Below, in pieces: positions 45,601 to 51,658 of a stretch of 63,219 nucleotides of DNA; position 1 is the first letter of the stretch, and every line of letters starts with the position of its first letter. The stretch is from the NCBI GenBank assembly GCA_900316235.1, contig ONCC01000008.1, forward strand, positions 1-63,219, given 5' to 3'. Origin of the DNA: an uncultured Bacteroidales bacterium (GTDB lineage Bacteria > Bacteroidota > Bacteroidia > Bacteroidales > P3). Under the pieces are notes generated by a model that made no database searches, had not been told where the DNA came from, and worked only from the letters and a program-made list of their open reading frames with translations. Position numbers and translations under genes: made by a program.

Positions 45601-46966
45601 AATCACAAACACTAACGAGGCGATTGTCAGAATCAATGGCCATCACAACACCACCGTCTACGACGGAGCGGAGCATACGGTGAGCGGCTACGACATTGTT
45701 TCTATCAGTAATCCAGGTTATTCTGAATCGGACTTCAATTTCAACGGCACAGCTGTTGCCAGTAGGACGGATGTCGGTACCACCTATATGGAACTCGATG
45801 GGAAATTCCTCAACAATAATTCGAGCTTTATTGTCACCTTCATCGTGAACGACGGCTATCAGACGGTGGCACCTCATAGCCTCCAGCTTGCTGTAGGCGC
45901 CAATACCTGGCACGCCATCTCCTCGCCAGTAAGCGACGGGGGTCAGAACTATCTGAGTGTGAGCAATGTTAATGGTATGACCAACGTTGATTACGACCTC
46001 TACCGCTACAATGAGGAAACGGCGACATGGGAGAACTACAAGACCCATGGCTTCAATCTTGAGCGCGGTCGCGGCTACATCTACCGCCGTGCGGCCTCCA
46101 CAACTCTCACCTTCTCGGGACAGCCCAACAGCGGCAATGTCGACTACGCCCTGACCTATGGCTGCTCCGATGCTGCCATGAAGGGCTTCAATCTGGTGGG
46201 TAACCCCTATCCGCATCCCGACGTCATAGGCGAGAACTGCTTCTCACTGAACGAGGATGGCACATGGCGTGCGCAATTGGCCAATTATCAGGTCCCTGTG
46301 GCCCATGCTGTGCTGGTGCATACGAATGAGGCACGGACGCTGACATTCAGTGAGGACAGCAAGAAAGGTATTAAGGAAACTCCGCCTGTCCTGGTGTTCA
46401 GGCTGGCAGACACTACCTACGAGGATATTGCCTACGTCCAGTTTGCTGGGATGAGCCAAGGTGAGCCTCTACCGAAAGTGGCGCATATGAACGTCGAGGC
46501 TCCGATGCTGAGCATCCTCGGCAATGCCATTGCCATTTTGGACGACAGTTGCGAGAGCTTCCCATTGGAAATGCAGGCAGCTCCCGGCGTCTACACACTG
46601 ACAGTCTCGGGTCAATCCGAAATCTCTAGCTACTGCCACCTCATTGACCTTCATGCACAGAGAGACATCAACCTCCTCCGTAACAATTCCTACACGTTCA
46701 CTGCCACGGGCAACGACGCTGGACGCTTCCTGGTGAAACTCGTCCCCGACATCCAGGATGCCCAGCCGGATATCTTCGCCTACCAAGATGGCAATGAGCT
46801 GATGGTCACAGGTGAAGGTGCGCTCGAGGTCTATGATGTCCTTGGAAGAAGATTGTTCCGGGAGAACGTATCAACCTATCAACCGATCAATGTATCAGTC
46901 TTCCCCGGGACGGGAGTGTATATCCTGAGACTCAACGGGCAGTCGCAAAAGATTGTTATCAAATAA
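33686..46966 (+). CDS. giant adhesin-like protein: GLUG repeats, MBG repeats, T9SS sorting domain
   Basis: 4426 aa from the ATG at 33686 with a signal peptide ending GANAFAQ (~28). Residues ~170-2200 hold many GLUG-type units (pattern VGGLVGxxxxxxIxNCYNxGxV), interrupted by beta-rich linkers ('QTADIDLASVGDWTPIG', 'FRGHFDGGNHTV'). Residues ~2725-2980 hold three 'YDGTxLTSxxW' Ig-like units. Residues ~2981-4061 hold twelve ~75-aa MBG units (pattern ATVTADNxSKVYGDxDPTLTATV) and two longer 'NTTVYDGxxHxVSGYD' units. A beta domain and a T9SS type A tail (~4370-4426, VYDVLGRRLFRENV...GVYILRLNGQSQKIVIK) close it. It is a predicted surface adhesin; the ligand is unknown. Several 7-8-nt repeat arrays inside the frame make slippage possible. 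Confidence 0.88.
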   Translation: MKKKVLPILTRVALVLMCWFYGANAFAQGGHGAPNNPYRIRKANELVAFAQCLATGNQFYFYKYGYSKEYICSTTPPTYGDYDTIPAYGEGKYFLIPNDITLNQGNLAACDGKIDPSWTVWPETVVFKGHLLGDMHTISGMYIDCPDTTVGVGFFSKMEGDAHVEKLGIVNSYVRGGASNIGGMVGELSGGHINDCFFEGSIRTSGDNVGGLVGLMTLHDTLLPEVSVCFASGHLDCTGDYVAGLVGKVEKGIVRHCYSSMAVRTTDMVGIALSGENPTKGGIGTDEYVVNHHVGGIYGYAISPNGTNSYDPDVDSIRVDTCYFDWQLSDLPSIPGSSWVPTDWRDNRGAAALSTYDMTYYSMMYFDIKNQKPSLWKNTYLCNMYSYPDPFNDPINVTYRLELDYPQDSNVISALIPFLDVFMKPNGNGGQSTIDNMNDQERKHMKLSDLTESFVLWKLCDSLEATWTLDNLWPDAVRREFYAPDNSWNVYLQKQGVVRLTIEVAGRTRYYDAVVNIPPYVGSAENPFLISNLEDFLAFRDGINANKDFVYHRFLIPHDSLSHIHWIQTADIDLASVGDWTPIGKNADTCFTGFYDGRGHKLMNLTMTNGTDRALFIYSKGDIKNLVIEDPHITGCSGSSAALATNVMGGSFENCAVTYSAGSNNHSPLQFVGNQCAALIGSVEMGNAPHTSIHITGCFNSCDIVNNWNGGYAAGLVGYVNADTCRIERCFNAGDITADNGTVHPLVGHCRNTTRRVFKNCYNAGVLTGTQVEVESANTTFYNDYHVNPVCEGATKVATRYFIGPETLVREYMGDDDWLYEEGRYPRLRWTDSSSVRTAAIAACTPRTAIDHLPLPDTMTVDNFHDLNNLRNIVNGNSMVIYKDYLLPHYVQDIVFSLTNDVNLSDITSNWIPIGTKRFAGTFLGNNHTLNQLSSTRSVVGLFGTLAGKVYDLNITVNTITGADTAGAVCAILNGGRIENCSVKKYNNTSDNLYGVTVGGIAGVSLTASDSIVGCFNYVDVIGTYCVGGLIAEGGNVRNSANAGDVTGKAECVYIGGLSGRNTNVISSLNTGIVTAQPGNTLADNYVGGLVGKVENGEWKVENSYNAGIVNGENRKYVGGLCGVGAPQYCYVSNTVCSTGEHLGSIAGQGNGTILKCCYDNQMSPAGGIDGSDQAGTAEGMPTANTMGTGDNDFYNTFWGENASTNIWYYSDNYYPQLQGIRNLNTTFSNASAMRAQLYDQETYNTVSHQFTLNYADVGSWQRVGGSNCVSIGTTPSNNLITVTIPSTNNHPAQGYITLGFRGPGTNDPVYRKVQLWVNLSEANPIIIKDSLQLTRFRTIINQGSGYYNSATQTFFTSGSYTASQYVRITDGGRNLYFKLTANVDLAFHGTTSSGQPYNVLDLWTSIGTKTRPFRGHFDGGNHTVISFLVPGSDNQGFFGYIYGGTVKNLSIAGAITNHNTTGDHRGILCGYNNSGTIRNCFITQDVGSNYHSPSRLSAVTGRNLGFICGTNHYGRIVRCQTDMTQIENATYTHGSSFGGICGYNDFGTIDSCRSHMAIVNGITIDTVGGIVGYNHNGILRADTSYNNSYNKSIMSYVGCIAGYSDGEQSEIRSCYVDEQSRVPSIGDYIGGVVGKMQDGVIDSCGHYGTIIAQGNFVGGIVGMMSDESEVKNCLNAGIVCESMTGDCVGGIVGTLTNSSSISTSFNSGIVTGRNHVGGIVGKVESGQWKVEDCYNTGIVKGIAQVGGMVGFLDFTQGGSFAYGYSAGWVEASSMAGAVCGFTTDASMLHDLHYDSQMCSYKGINEEDVTGVTAHTTSGMMAVTFSGRPWEAGTADMYPRLTVFSGTDISKVSALALQIGDVYNLSYNPNTSYTLPSYTPVSGTFRWSKVKSSDNTASLSGTTLTPSGMRNFMRIKATRSIVYNYENHTIPLRYVQLSFGISEQHPLTVNIVGFRQLSDYINNGQPFYYANGAFYSSNQTLTNATPIPAGADGIYFSLAENGNYTGNGWIPIGTEEHPFRGYLDGAGYSVQLRSTQISQDNWGLFGYMQGRLSNIIVDSFNITVSNHVGALVGYCHGTVKGCSTRGAGSVKGTNAVGGLIGEAYYSQVLDCYNGFDVKGTQSVGGLVGLVSADGTIARSFNYGLVKATGEDSRVGGLVGSIQNSTFKIHNSYNTGAVKGNTNVGPFVGLILNSEFGFLNCYNAGYIDGTTQAITQSNNQAIFNDRQLYPQELSVFTSHLYTSEMLSEGLRSQLGDTYWSYHDDEYPRLKNFENTAASTVSVKPLDLGDRMQADNIVKNFSGETSDGVKWYRHGTGTALNTPNPATANGLFTLNTCGVDSLKVTLTSDTRVERRVVPVVVTGAGITIDTVRACAAYTWEPANGYSVTLDKPGVHTYLAEGAACENTKAIDLYFANPIEVSIVKQDACMDSYWSKYGHNIGYLKATVEGGGFGAGYAYEWSRANGTIDNESFIAERPDSLRYLDPDIYYLTTTDVTPHSVCERRDTVLVDEYSFNYLVTKWGNCVDQPDGWIELVIRQFEFNRDGSPYSIMYWDSNHRFIAEHTIPALNPPDESGVPKGYDTLFNLDNGLYYMTITDRLGCYQDKQIKVNDPINPKMTLRAKGFKKVYDGLPVTMNSINVVEYDDNWKVPERAEYYVTSDQWRQLALRIGDSLIVSLAEPDRTVTDVDSVRNRVVHWEIKDAETGKDKTCLYHFYPVDSCIVILPATLTLFTGSATKEYDGTPLTSNNWNVQGLEHGEHVWCDHTSGSQTEVGSSPNTCEIDWGNPGPWGENIAKQGNYTVINHFGTLTVTPNTSEIVLTAGSASRPYDGTALTSGTVTWTGLPTGFSVEATTSGSQTNTGTSANVVESYVIKNADGVDKTENFTNVTTVAGTLTVEPADLFITTPSATKSYNGTALTAAFDPSTGAGNISGLAEGETIAVTTTGSQTEVGNSANSYTIDWGTTSSNNYEIHANLGTLTVTRGQATVTADNIAKVYGGTDPVLTATVTGVADGNVVTYTLSRAAGETTGTYTITPVGAAEQGNYTVTYETGTFTITRATATVTADHKEKVAGQEDPALTATVSGLQNGDEVSVVSYTLSRAAGEAEGDYTITPSGEVEQGNYDVTYVPGTLTITPATQVVVRIAGRGNTTVYDGVAHAVSGYDVVSISNPDYSEEDFTFTGTAAASRTDAGTTYMGLAANQFENTVGGFNVTFIVTDGYQTITPAPATVAAEAGTKTYGDSDPTLMATVTGAVGSETLNYTLARAVGEAAGTYLITVTLGENPNYSVTKTDAIFTINRKAATVTADNLSKVYGNSDPTLTATVTGTVGSDVIAYTLSRAAGNAVGTYAVTVNLGSNPNYEVTANGGTFTINKRPATVTANNASKTYGGDDPELTATVEGTVGSDAIDYTLSRAEGENAGSYAVTVTPGANPNYEVTAMGGTFTINKRTATVTANSASKVYGDADPELTAMVGGLQNGDTATDINYTLSRAEGEDIGSYAVTVTPGSNANYELSVVGSQFTITKRPITVTADTLTKIYGDADPTLTATVTGLGEGMSPSAINYTVSREAGEDAGTYPVTVTPGSNPNYEVTAIGGSFGIAKRLVVMVPTTQSKVYGDEDPTLTATLSDTVAGERVNYTLSRAGGEAVGMYAITVTPGVNQNYELVAQSGYFFITKREVTVAADNQSKVYGTADPALTATVSGIAGSDVLNYTLSRAAGEAAGSYAVTVTLGSNPNYEVSATGGTFTIVKRDATVTADPKSKTYGTGDPTLTATVTGLVGSDVLNYTLTRTAGEDVGTYAISVNVNENDNPNYQLTTSGSQFTITRALAMVVADSVTKVYGEVDPLLTTSVGGLRNGDDQNVISYNISRETGEDAGTYAITLVGDAVQGNYNVIYLPATFTITRASATVTADDKDKVVGDADPTLTATVTGLVGSDMLSYTLTRAEGEDIGTYTITATGEPVQGNYNVSYVPGTFRITNTNEAIVRINGHHNTTVYDGAEHTVSGYDIVSISNPGYSESDFNFNGTAVASRTDVGTTYMELDGKFLNNNSSFIVTFIVNDGYQTVAPHSLQLAVGANTWHAISSPVSDGGQNYLSVSNVNGMTNVDYDLYRYNEETATWENYKTHGFNLERGRGYIYRRAASTTLTFSGQPNSGNVDYALTYGCSDAAMKGFNLVGNPYPHPDVIGENCFSLNEDGTWRAQLANYQVPVAHAVLVHTNEARTLTFSEDSKKGIKETPPVLVFRLADTTYEDIAYVQFAGMSQGEPLPKVAHMNVEAPMLSILGNAIAILDDSCESFPLEMQAAPGVYTLTVSGQSEISSYCHLIDLHAQRDINLLRNNSYTFTATGNDAGRFLVKLVPDIQDAQPDIFAYQDGNELMVTGEGALEVYDVLGRRLFRENVSTYQPINVSVFPGTGVYILRLNGQSQKIVIK
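36965..36992 (+). repeat. heptamer array 1 inside adhesin frame
   Basis: Units GTGGAAA, ATGGAGA, GTGGAAA, GTGGAAA. It encodes the KVENGEWKVEN insert of a GLUG unit. Loss or gain of one 7-nt unit would shift the frame. Confidence 0.8.
38855..38882 (+). repeat. heptamer array 2 inside adhesin frame
   Basis: Units GTGGAAA, GTGGTCA, GTGGAAA, GTGGAAG. It encodes KVESGQWKVED at the same place of another GLUG unit. Confidence 0.8.
40166..40200 (+). repeat. heptamer array 3 inside adhesin frame
   Basis: Units ATTCAAA, ATTCAAC, ATTCAAA, ATTCACA, ATTCCTA. It encodes the SIQNSTFKIHN insert of a further GLUG unit. Confidence 0.85.
40254..40281 (+). repeat. heptamer array 4 inside adhesin frame
   Basis: Units TTTTGAA, TTCTGAA, TTTGGTT, TTTTGAA, close to the reverse complement of array 3. 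It encodes LNSEFGFLN in the next GLUG unit. Confidence 0.75.
40319..40350 (+). repeat. octamer array inside adhesin frame
   Basis: Units GCAATCAC, ACAATCAA, ACAATCAG, GCAATCTT. It follows directly after array 4 in the frame. Confidence 0.75.
42626..45870 (+). repeat. tandem MBG-domain repeats (~225 nt per unit)
   Basis: Twelve MBG units and two longer YDG units can be counted in the translation. Neighbouring units share stretches such as GCCACGGTGAC and CCGACGCTGACGGC. Recombination between units could change their number, and short-read assembly may have collapsed or expanded them. Confidence 0.85.
46865..46896 (+). repeat. octamer array inside the adhesin T9SS tail
   Basis: Units AACGTATC, AACCTATC, AACCGATC, AATGTATC lie in the codons for RENVSTYQPINVSV, about 25 codons before the stop. 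A one-unit change would destroy the end of the sorting domain and leave the rest of the protein. Confidence 0.8.
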
Positions 46967-46984
46967 TAGGTAATGTTAAGAAAA

Positions 46985-47010
46985 TCCGACCCCTGTGTCG
47001 GATTTTTTTT
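46985..47010 (+). terminator. Rho-independent terminator behind the giant adhesin
   Basis: TCCGAC-ccctgt-GTCGGA stem followed immediately by eight T. It begins 18 nt after the adhesin stop and runs directly into the pyrK promoter box. Confidence 0.85.
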
Positions 47011-47011
47011 G

Positions 47012-47019
47012 TATCTTTG
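47012..47019 (+). promoter_or_regulatory. -7 promoter box of the pyrK-pyrD-kinase operon
   Basis: TATCTTTG followed by CAG, 24 nt before the pyrK ATG. The -33 region coincides with the terminator stem and shows no clear TTG. Confidence 0.6.
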
Positions 47020-47042
47020 CAGCGTATTCATTAGATTGAAAT

Positions 47043-47819
47043 ATGAAAGAAATACACAATTTCAGGGTTTTAGAGCGCCGTCAGTTGGGCAGTCGTTACT
47101 TTTCGCTGGTGTTGGGTCATGGAGGGAAGATGCAGCCCGTGAAGCCGGGTCAGTTTGTCGAGGTGTTGGTGGAAGGCTCTCGCGATGTCATGCTCCGACG
47201 CCCCATCTCGGTGCATGATGTCGATGAGGGAAAAGGTACCTTGAGCCTTCTTGTCCAGATAGTTGGTAATGGCACCCGCAAGCTCGCCGAACTTGGGGTG
47301 GGGGACAATCTGAATATGGTATACCCTCTGGGTCATGGTTTTAGCACCGACATTCCTTCTTCGACCCCCGCTCTTCTGGTTGGTGGCGGTGCTGGTATCG
47401 CACCATTGTTGCATCTGAGTAAAGTGCTGAAAGCAAGGGGTGTTGACTGCACTATCCTGCTGGGTGGCCGCACTGCAGAACTCATCCCTGTGCGCGACGA
47501 GTTTGAACCCTACGGACGTCTCTGTATCGCCACCGACGACGGCTCGATGGGCCACAAGGGATTGGTGGTAGAACATCCTGCATTCTCAGAGTCTTACGGC
47601 ATAATCTATACCTGTGGACCCACGCCGATGATGAAAGCCGTGGCCCGCAGTGCTGCCCAGCGTGGCATCCGCTGCGAGGTGAGCCTCGAGAACATGATGG
47701 CCTGTGGCGTGGGCGCCTGCCTCTGCTGTGTGACCGACACCGACCAAGGCCACCGTTGCGTCTGCAAGGACGGCCCGGTGTTCGACATCAGCACCATGAA
47801 GAAATGGTATGAAAATTAA
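47043..47819 (+). CDS. pyrK: dihydroorotate dehydrogenase B electron-transfer subunit
   Basis: 258 aa. It passes electrons from the PyrD FMN via FAD and a 2Fe-2S cluster to NAD. FAD site '[11 protein letters not shown]' (RxxS), NAD site '[10 protein letters not shown]', and the cluster Cys in 'CGVGACLCC' plus 'CVCKDGPVF' are all present. The stop overlaps the pyrD start by one base (TAATG), as expected for the two subunits. Confidence 0.93.
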   Translation: MKEIHNFRVLERRQLGSRYFSLVLGHGGKMQPVKPGQFVEVLVEGSRDVMLRRPISVHDVDEGKGTLSLLVQIVGNGTRKLAELGVGDNLNMVYPLGHGFSTDIPSSTPALLVGGGAGIAPLLHLSKVLKARGVDCTILLGGRTAELIPVRDEFEPYGRLCIATDDGSMGHKGLVVEHPAFSESYGIIYTCGPTPMMKAVARSAAQRGIRCEVSLENMMACGVGACLCCVTDTDQGHRCVCKDGPVFDISTMKKWYEN

Positions 47820-48730
47820 TGGAGATGAATATGTTAGCAGTTAAAGTCCATAATCTCAGTCTTAAAAACCCGGTGATGACGGCCAGCGGCACCTTCGGCT
47901 ACGGCGAGGAGTTTGCCGACTTTGTCGACCTCGAGCGTCTGGGCGGTTTCATCGTCAAGGGCACCACAGGTTCTCACCGCGAGGGCAACCCCTATCCCCG
48001 CATGGCGGAGACCCCTTCGGGCATGCTCAACGCCGTAGGCCTCCAGAACGGCGGCGTGGAGAAGTTCTGCAAGGAAGTATATCATAGAATCAAGCACTTA
48101 GACACCAATATCATCGTCAATGTCAGCGGTTCGAGCATCGAGGAATACTGCGACGTGGCGTCGCAAATTGACGAGTTGGAGAAGATTCCGGCTATCGAGT
48201 TGAATATCTCGTGCCCCAATGTCAAGAAAGGTGGCATGGGCTTCGGCACCAACCCCGAGATGGCAGCGCAGGTAGTGAGCGAGGTGCGCAAAGTGTATCA
48301 TAAGACGCTGATAGTGAAGCTGACACCCAATGTCACCAGCATCGTCGATATCGCCAAGGCGGTGGAGGCTGCCGGTGCCGACAGCGTGTCGCTCATCAAC
48401 ACCATGCTCGGCATGGCCATCGACGTGGAGAAACGGCGTCCCTACCTCAGCACCATCACCGGCGGCCTCAGCGGCCCCGCCGTGAAGCCCGTGGCAGTAC
48501 GTATGGTGTGGCAAGTGGCTCATGCAGTGAAGATTCCCGTCATCGGCTTGGGCGGTATCGCCACCGCAGCCGACGCCCTGGAATTCCTTATGGCAGGTGC
48601 CAAAGCCATACAGGTGGGTACCGCCAACTTCATCGACCCCGCCGTCACAATGAAGATTATCGATGGCCTGGAGGACTATTGCAAACGCCACGGGATCAGC
48701 GATATCAATGAAATTATCGGTATCATATGA
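47819..48730 (+). CDS. pyrD: dihydroorotate dehydrogenase, class 1B catalytic subunit
   Basis: 303 aa. It oxidises dihydroorotate to orotate in pyrimidine synthesis. '[16 protein letters not shown]', 'GFIVKGTT', 'NAVGLQNGG', '[14 protein letters not shown]' (catalytic Cys in SCPN), 'VKLTPN' and '[10 protein letters not shown]...IPVIGLGGI' are intact. The start used is the ATG at 47819; ATGs two and four codons later are alternatives. Its end overlaps the kinase gene by 4 nt. Confidence 0.93.
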   Translation: MEMNMLAVKVHNLSLKNPVMTASGTFGYGEEFADFVDLERLGGFIVKGTTGSHREGNPYPRMAETPSGMLNAVGLQNGGVEKFCKEVYHRIKHLDTNIIVNVSGSSIEEYCDVASQIDELEKIPAIELNISCPNVKKGGMGFGTNPEMAAQVVSEVRKVYHKTLIVKLTPNVTSIVDIAKAVEAAGADSVSLINTMLGMAIDVEKRRPYLSTITGGLSGPAVKPVAVRMVWQVAHAVKIPVIGLGGIATAADALEFLMAGAKAIQVGTANFIDPAVTMKIIDGLEDYCKRHGISDINEIIGII

Positions 48731-49596
48731 TTCTGATTGCTGACAGTGGGAGCACGAAGACGACGTGGATGGAGGTGGAGTCTGGTAACAAGATAGTTAC
48801 CGAAGGCCTCAACCCCCATTTCACCACCGACGAGGCCTTCCTCGCCGCCTGCTCCTATGTCCGCCAGCAATTTCACCTTTGGCTCCACAAGGTCGCCGAC
48901 CACAGTTCACCTCTCACCTTTCGCCTTTATTTTTATGGTGCCGGCTGTGGTAGCGAGCAGCAACGGGAGAGGGTGACTTCATTATTGTTTAAATCCTTTG
49001 GAACAAACGATATACATGTCGAGACCGACATGCTTGGCGCTTGCCGCGCGGTATGCGGCAGGGAGGCCGGATTGGTGGGCATCCTCGGTACCGGCAGCAA
49101 CGCCTGCTACTATGACGGGGATAGGATCGCCCTCCAGGCGGTTAGTACCGGCTACATCCTGGGTGACCACGGCTCCGCCAACCATGTGGGACGCCTGCTA
49201 CTGACCGACTACCTGACTGGCAAGATGCCTGATGAGGTAAGTGTTTTGTTCCATGATGACTACGGGCTGACTCACGACGAATGGATTGACGCTGTCTACC
49301 ACCACTCAACCCCCAACCGCTTCCTGGCGCAGGTGGCCACCTTCGCCATCAGGCACAAGAACGATGCCGATGACTATTGCCGAAACACTATCCGCTATGC
49401 CTTCGCCGAATGGGACTGCTACCAGTTGGCCGACCTCAAGTTGCAGACCGACTGCCACAAGATATGTGTCGTGGGAGGTTTCGGCGCCGCTGTGAGCGAT
49501 GTGCTTTCCGATTATTTGCGCGACAACTTCATGCTTGTAGGTGATATCGTCGCCGACCCCATCGCCGGTCTTCGCAAGTACCACACCACCGCATAA
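48727..49596 (+). CDS. BadF/BadG-type ATPase, N-acetylglucosamine kinase-like
   Basis: 289 aa. '[17 protein letters not shown]' is the phosphate-1 loop of the ASKHA fold. '[14 protein letters not shown]' is phosphate-2 and '[13 protein letters not shown]' the adenosine motif. This small form is common in Bacteroidetes and usually called N-acetylglucosamine kinase-like. The substrate is not proven. It is third in the pyrK-pyrD transcript by overlap, with no obvious pathway link. Confidence 0.85.
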   Translation: MILIADSGSTKTTWMEVESGNKIVTEGLNPHFTTDEAFLAACSYVRQQFHLWLHKVADHSSPLTFRLYFYGAGCGSEQQRERVTSLLFKSFGTNDIHVETDMLGACRAVCGREAGLVGILGTGSNACYYDGDRIALQAVSTGYILGDHGSANHVGRLLLTDYLTGKMPDEVSVLFHDDYGLTHDEWIDAVYHHSTPNRFLAQVATFAIRHKNDADDYCRNTIRYAFAEWDCYQLADLKLQTDCHKICVVGGFGAAVSDVLSDYLRDNFMLVGDIVADPIAGLRKYHTTA

Positions 49597-49619
49597 TTCC
49601 TCTTGTTTTCAATTTTATT

Positions 49620-49712
49620 CGGCGGTATTCGATCCCCTTATGGGGTGCTTTCCCGGCGAAAAAAAGAAGGTAAACTGCATGGTTTGAATGCGGTTTAGTG
49701 GGACTGATTTAT
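49620..49712 (-). pseudogene. decayed RHS module with hairpin leader, right inner border
   Basis: On the minus strand: CACATAAATC...TAAACCGCATTCAAACCATGC, then a broken core (CCGGGAAAG) running into GCACCCCATAAGGGGATCGA. It aligns over its whole length with 8349-8440, including the unusual tail, in the opposite orientation. It follows the immunity gene ending at 49757, so it is the remains of the next cassette of the array. Confidence 0.7.
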
Positions 49713-49756
49713 GTGCCGATGGGATCAAATATATGGGTTGGGTGTCTTTTATCGGT

Positions 49757-50284
49757 TTATATGTCAATTACCACCACTTCATCTGATGGTTTGGGGGATG
49801 GAACAGGAATCAAATTGCCATTACGATAGTAATAATACCGAGATATCCCATCTGTATAATTTACTTTCCCCTTTTCCATTTTTGACAACAATATTTGTTT
49901 ATTGTACAAGACCCCCAAATTGGATTTATCGGATATGTAAATCTTATTATTGCCATCATTCACAATTAAACAGTCTTTATAATCGTAGTCTCCTATTCCT
50001 TTGTTGCAAGGTGCACTGGAGTCAAAGAGACATATTCCCACAATCGTATCGAAGTCATTAATACGAATATCAATCATGGTGGATGTTGATTCTATGGAGG
50101 AAATACATTTCTTGACAAAATCATCATTGATGTCATGTTCAACGTCATCTCTGAATCTTCTAACCTCTTGCAGTAATTCTGGTCTCAATAAAGTTTCAGT
50201 AGAATCTCCACCATGGCATCCCAAAAACAATATCCAGCAAAGTGATACTGTGAATGATAACTTTTTGATTTGCTTTAATTTCAT
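49757..50284 (-). CDS. lipoprotein, putative immunity protein of the 50281-51213 toxin
   Basis: 175 aa. The N-terminus MKLKQIKKLSFTVSLCWILFLGC carries a lipobox (LFLGC, Cys about 23). No family is recognised. The start overlaps the RHS stop by 4 nt (ATGA), indicating coupled translation. A role as immunity against the JAMM-tip toxin is inferred from position and localisation. Confidence 0.65.
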   Translation of the reverse strand: MKLKQIKKLSFTVSLCWILFLGCHGGDSTETLLRPELLQEVRRFRDDVEHDINDDFVKKCISSIESTSTMIDIRINDFDTIVGICLFDSSAPCNKGIGDYDYKDCLIVNDGNNKIYISDKSNLGVLYNKQILLSKMEKGKVNYTDGISRYYYYRNGNLIPVPSPKPSDEVVVIDI

Positions 50285-51213
50285 AGCATTAGCAACTGTA
50301 AGATTTGTTTTCCATTTGAAAAATATACATCGTCCCCGTTACTACGGCCAACCCTTCCCGGATTGTTATTTGGGCGCAAATGCCATACTCTACGAGAGTT
50401 TCTCATAAACACATAGCTTTTTAGGTCTCGTGGTTGACTATTACGTAATCCATAATCACCTCCATAATAGCCCTTTTGAGGCACTATTCCCATTGATTCA
50501 ATCTCTTTAGTATAGTCTTTCTCTGCATTAGGGTGACTATGAATTGTTGAATATAGTTCCTTAAAAGATAACTCTAAACTTGAGGCCGATGGTGAAAATG
50601 ATTCATCATGTTTGCTTGACAAAATAAATGCTTTATCTTTTTTATAGTCCATTCTCCATTCTACATCGGTATTCATTGCCATGCTAAAGAAAACATCGGC
50701 CATTGCACCCCCCTCATCATTTTCCCCGTTATGCAGAGACACTCCATAACTATTTGTGTTTGTCAAATCAGACAAAACAGAGTGGTAATATTTCCCTGCA
50801 AATGATGCCGTTTGTCCATTTGCATATTTTATAGTCTGTATTTTGCATCCACCTTCGCTTCCTACATTTGTTATACGCCCATTTTTATCAACCTCCCAAA
50901 CGTCTCTACCGTCTGGATCCACTAACTTCATTGGGTTCCAAGCACAGTAGCCATACGGCGATATTGATGGGTACTTGTCCGCCATTGGGTCGACACTCAG
51001 CCACATCGTCATCAGCTCATGGTCCATATAGCGGGCGCCAAAGTAGCCGTAGCCGGTTTCCTCATCACGCTCCTTCCCGGTGAAAACAAAGGGGTAAAAC
51101 CGCATGGTTTTCGTGCGGCTTGAAGGGGTAGTTATGTGTGCTTGTAGATTCAATTGTTGATTGTTTCTGCAACCGAGGCTAAAATAAACATCAAAAGGAG
51201 TTTCCCCAGTCAT
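50281..51213 (-). CDS. orphan RHS core with JAB-like toxin 1 tip
   Basis: 310 aa from the ATG at 51213. The open frame reaches 51270, but that part overlaps the preceding membrane protein gene. It has a hairpin leader (51083-51139), then the type B core, then the tip beginning 'DGRDVWEVDKNGRI'. HSHPN (about 85 residues before the end) with a downstream 'GGDYG' resembles the Toxin-JAB1 family. The tip is clearly homologous to that of 59202-60269 (shared DVWEV, TIKYANG/IVKYANG, YHSVLSDL/YHNIMSDL, HSHP). The expected activity is a zinc peptidase of MPN type, unproven. Confidence 0.7.
   Translation of the reverse strand: MTGETPFDVYFSLGCRNNQQLNLQAHITTPSSRTKTMRFYPFVFTGKERDEETGYGYFGARYMDHELMTMWLSVDPMADKYPSISPYGYCAWNPMKLVDPDGRDVWEVDKNGRITNVGSEGGCKIQTIKYANGQTASFAGKYYHSVLSDLTNTNSYGVSLHNGENDEGGAMADVFFSMAMNTDVEWRMDYKKDKAFILSSKHDESFSPSASSLELSFKELYSTIHSHPNAEKDYTKEIESMGIVPQKGYYGGDYGLRNSQPRDLKSYVFMRNSRRVWHLRPNNNPGRVGRSNGDDVYFSNGKQILQLLML
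51083..51139 (-). repeat. RHS hairpin leader repeat, copy 5
   Basis: On the minus strand: CACATAACTACCCCTTCAAG...GAAAACCATGCGGTTTTACCCCTTTG, then the TTTTCACCGGG core codons. The inner stem CCGCA/TGCGG is kept, but the outer 5' arm has changed. Confidence 0.7.
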
Positions 51214-51652
51214 TACTCCAATAGGGGATTGTAAGGGAGTGGGGCGCATAAACAATCTTTGTTGAAACAAACATCATCACCATGCTTGCCACAAAGAAAA
51301 GGATAATCATCCATTTGTTTATTGTTCTGTTTCTTTTCGGTTCGTCTTTCCATCGGGATTCACATTTGTTGTATAGTTTCTTTTTGTTCAAGACAAAAAA
51401 GTTCCCTATTGCGATAATCAAGATGATGACAGCCAAAACATTTGCTGAAATCTGTCTCTGCAGTAGCAAAACAGGAATAATCAACAATGTGTTCAGATTG
51501 GAGAGTTGAATCAGTGACACCAAAGAAATTGACGAGGAGAATATAGAGCTCATATTATTTTTCGGAGTCAGTCCATAAAACGAATCTGTGAATCCGAATC
51601 TCGCCCACATTCCTACAAATCTATAAAAGCAATATTGATATATTCTTATCAT
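51191..51652 (-). CDS. multi-pass membrane protein, putative immunity protein of the 51659-52774 toxin
   Basis: 153 aa with three hydrophobic stretches (about residues 33-65, 68-88 and 112-132). No family is recognised. It begins 6 nt after the RHS stop. The preceding toxin tip is itself hydrophobic, and membrane immunity proteins usually accompany membrane-acting toxins, so the pairing makes sense. The 3' end overlaps the possible upstream extension of the next RHS gene. Confidence 0.6.
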   Translation of the reverse strand: MIRIYQYCFYRFVGMWARFGFTDSFYGLTPKNNMSSIFSSSISLVSLIQLSNLNTLLIIPVLLLQRQISANVLAVIILIIAIGNFFVLNKKKLYNKCESRWKDEPKRNRTINKWMIILFFVASMVMMFVSTKIVYAPHSLTIPYWSNDWGNSF

Positions 51653-51658
51653 GGTTCT

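Noticed and set aside
42626..45870. CRISPR array in the ~225-nt tandem repeats
   Set aside because: The repeats are long, diverged, in one open frame and encode MBG domains. There are no short identical repeats with unique spacers and no cas genes.
42398..46216. Large minus-strand open frames opposite the MBG repeats (42398-43150, 44213-45115, 45155-46216)
   Set aside because: They are repetitive His/Arg/Gly-rich shadows of the tandem repeats and change in step with each repeat. No promoter or independent support.
49711..50061. Plus-strand open frame at 49711-50061
   Set aside because: It is antisense to the lipoprotein gene 49757-50284, which has a lipobox and an ATGA overlap with its RHS partner.
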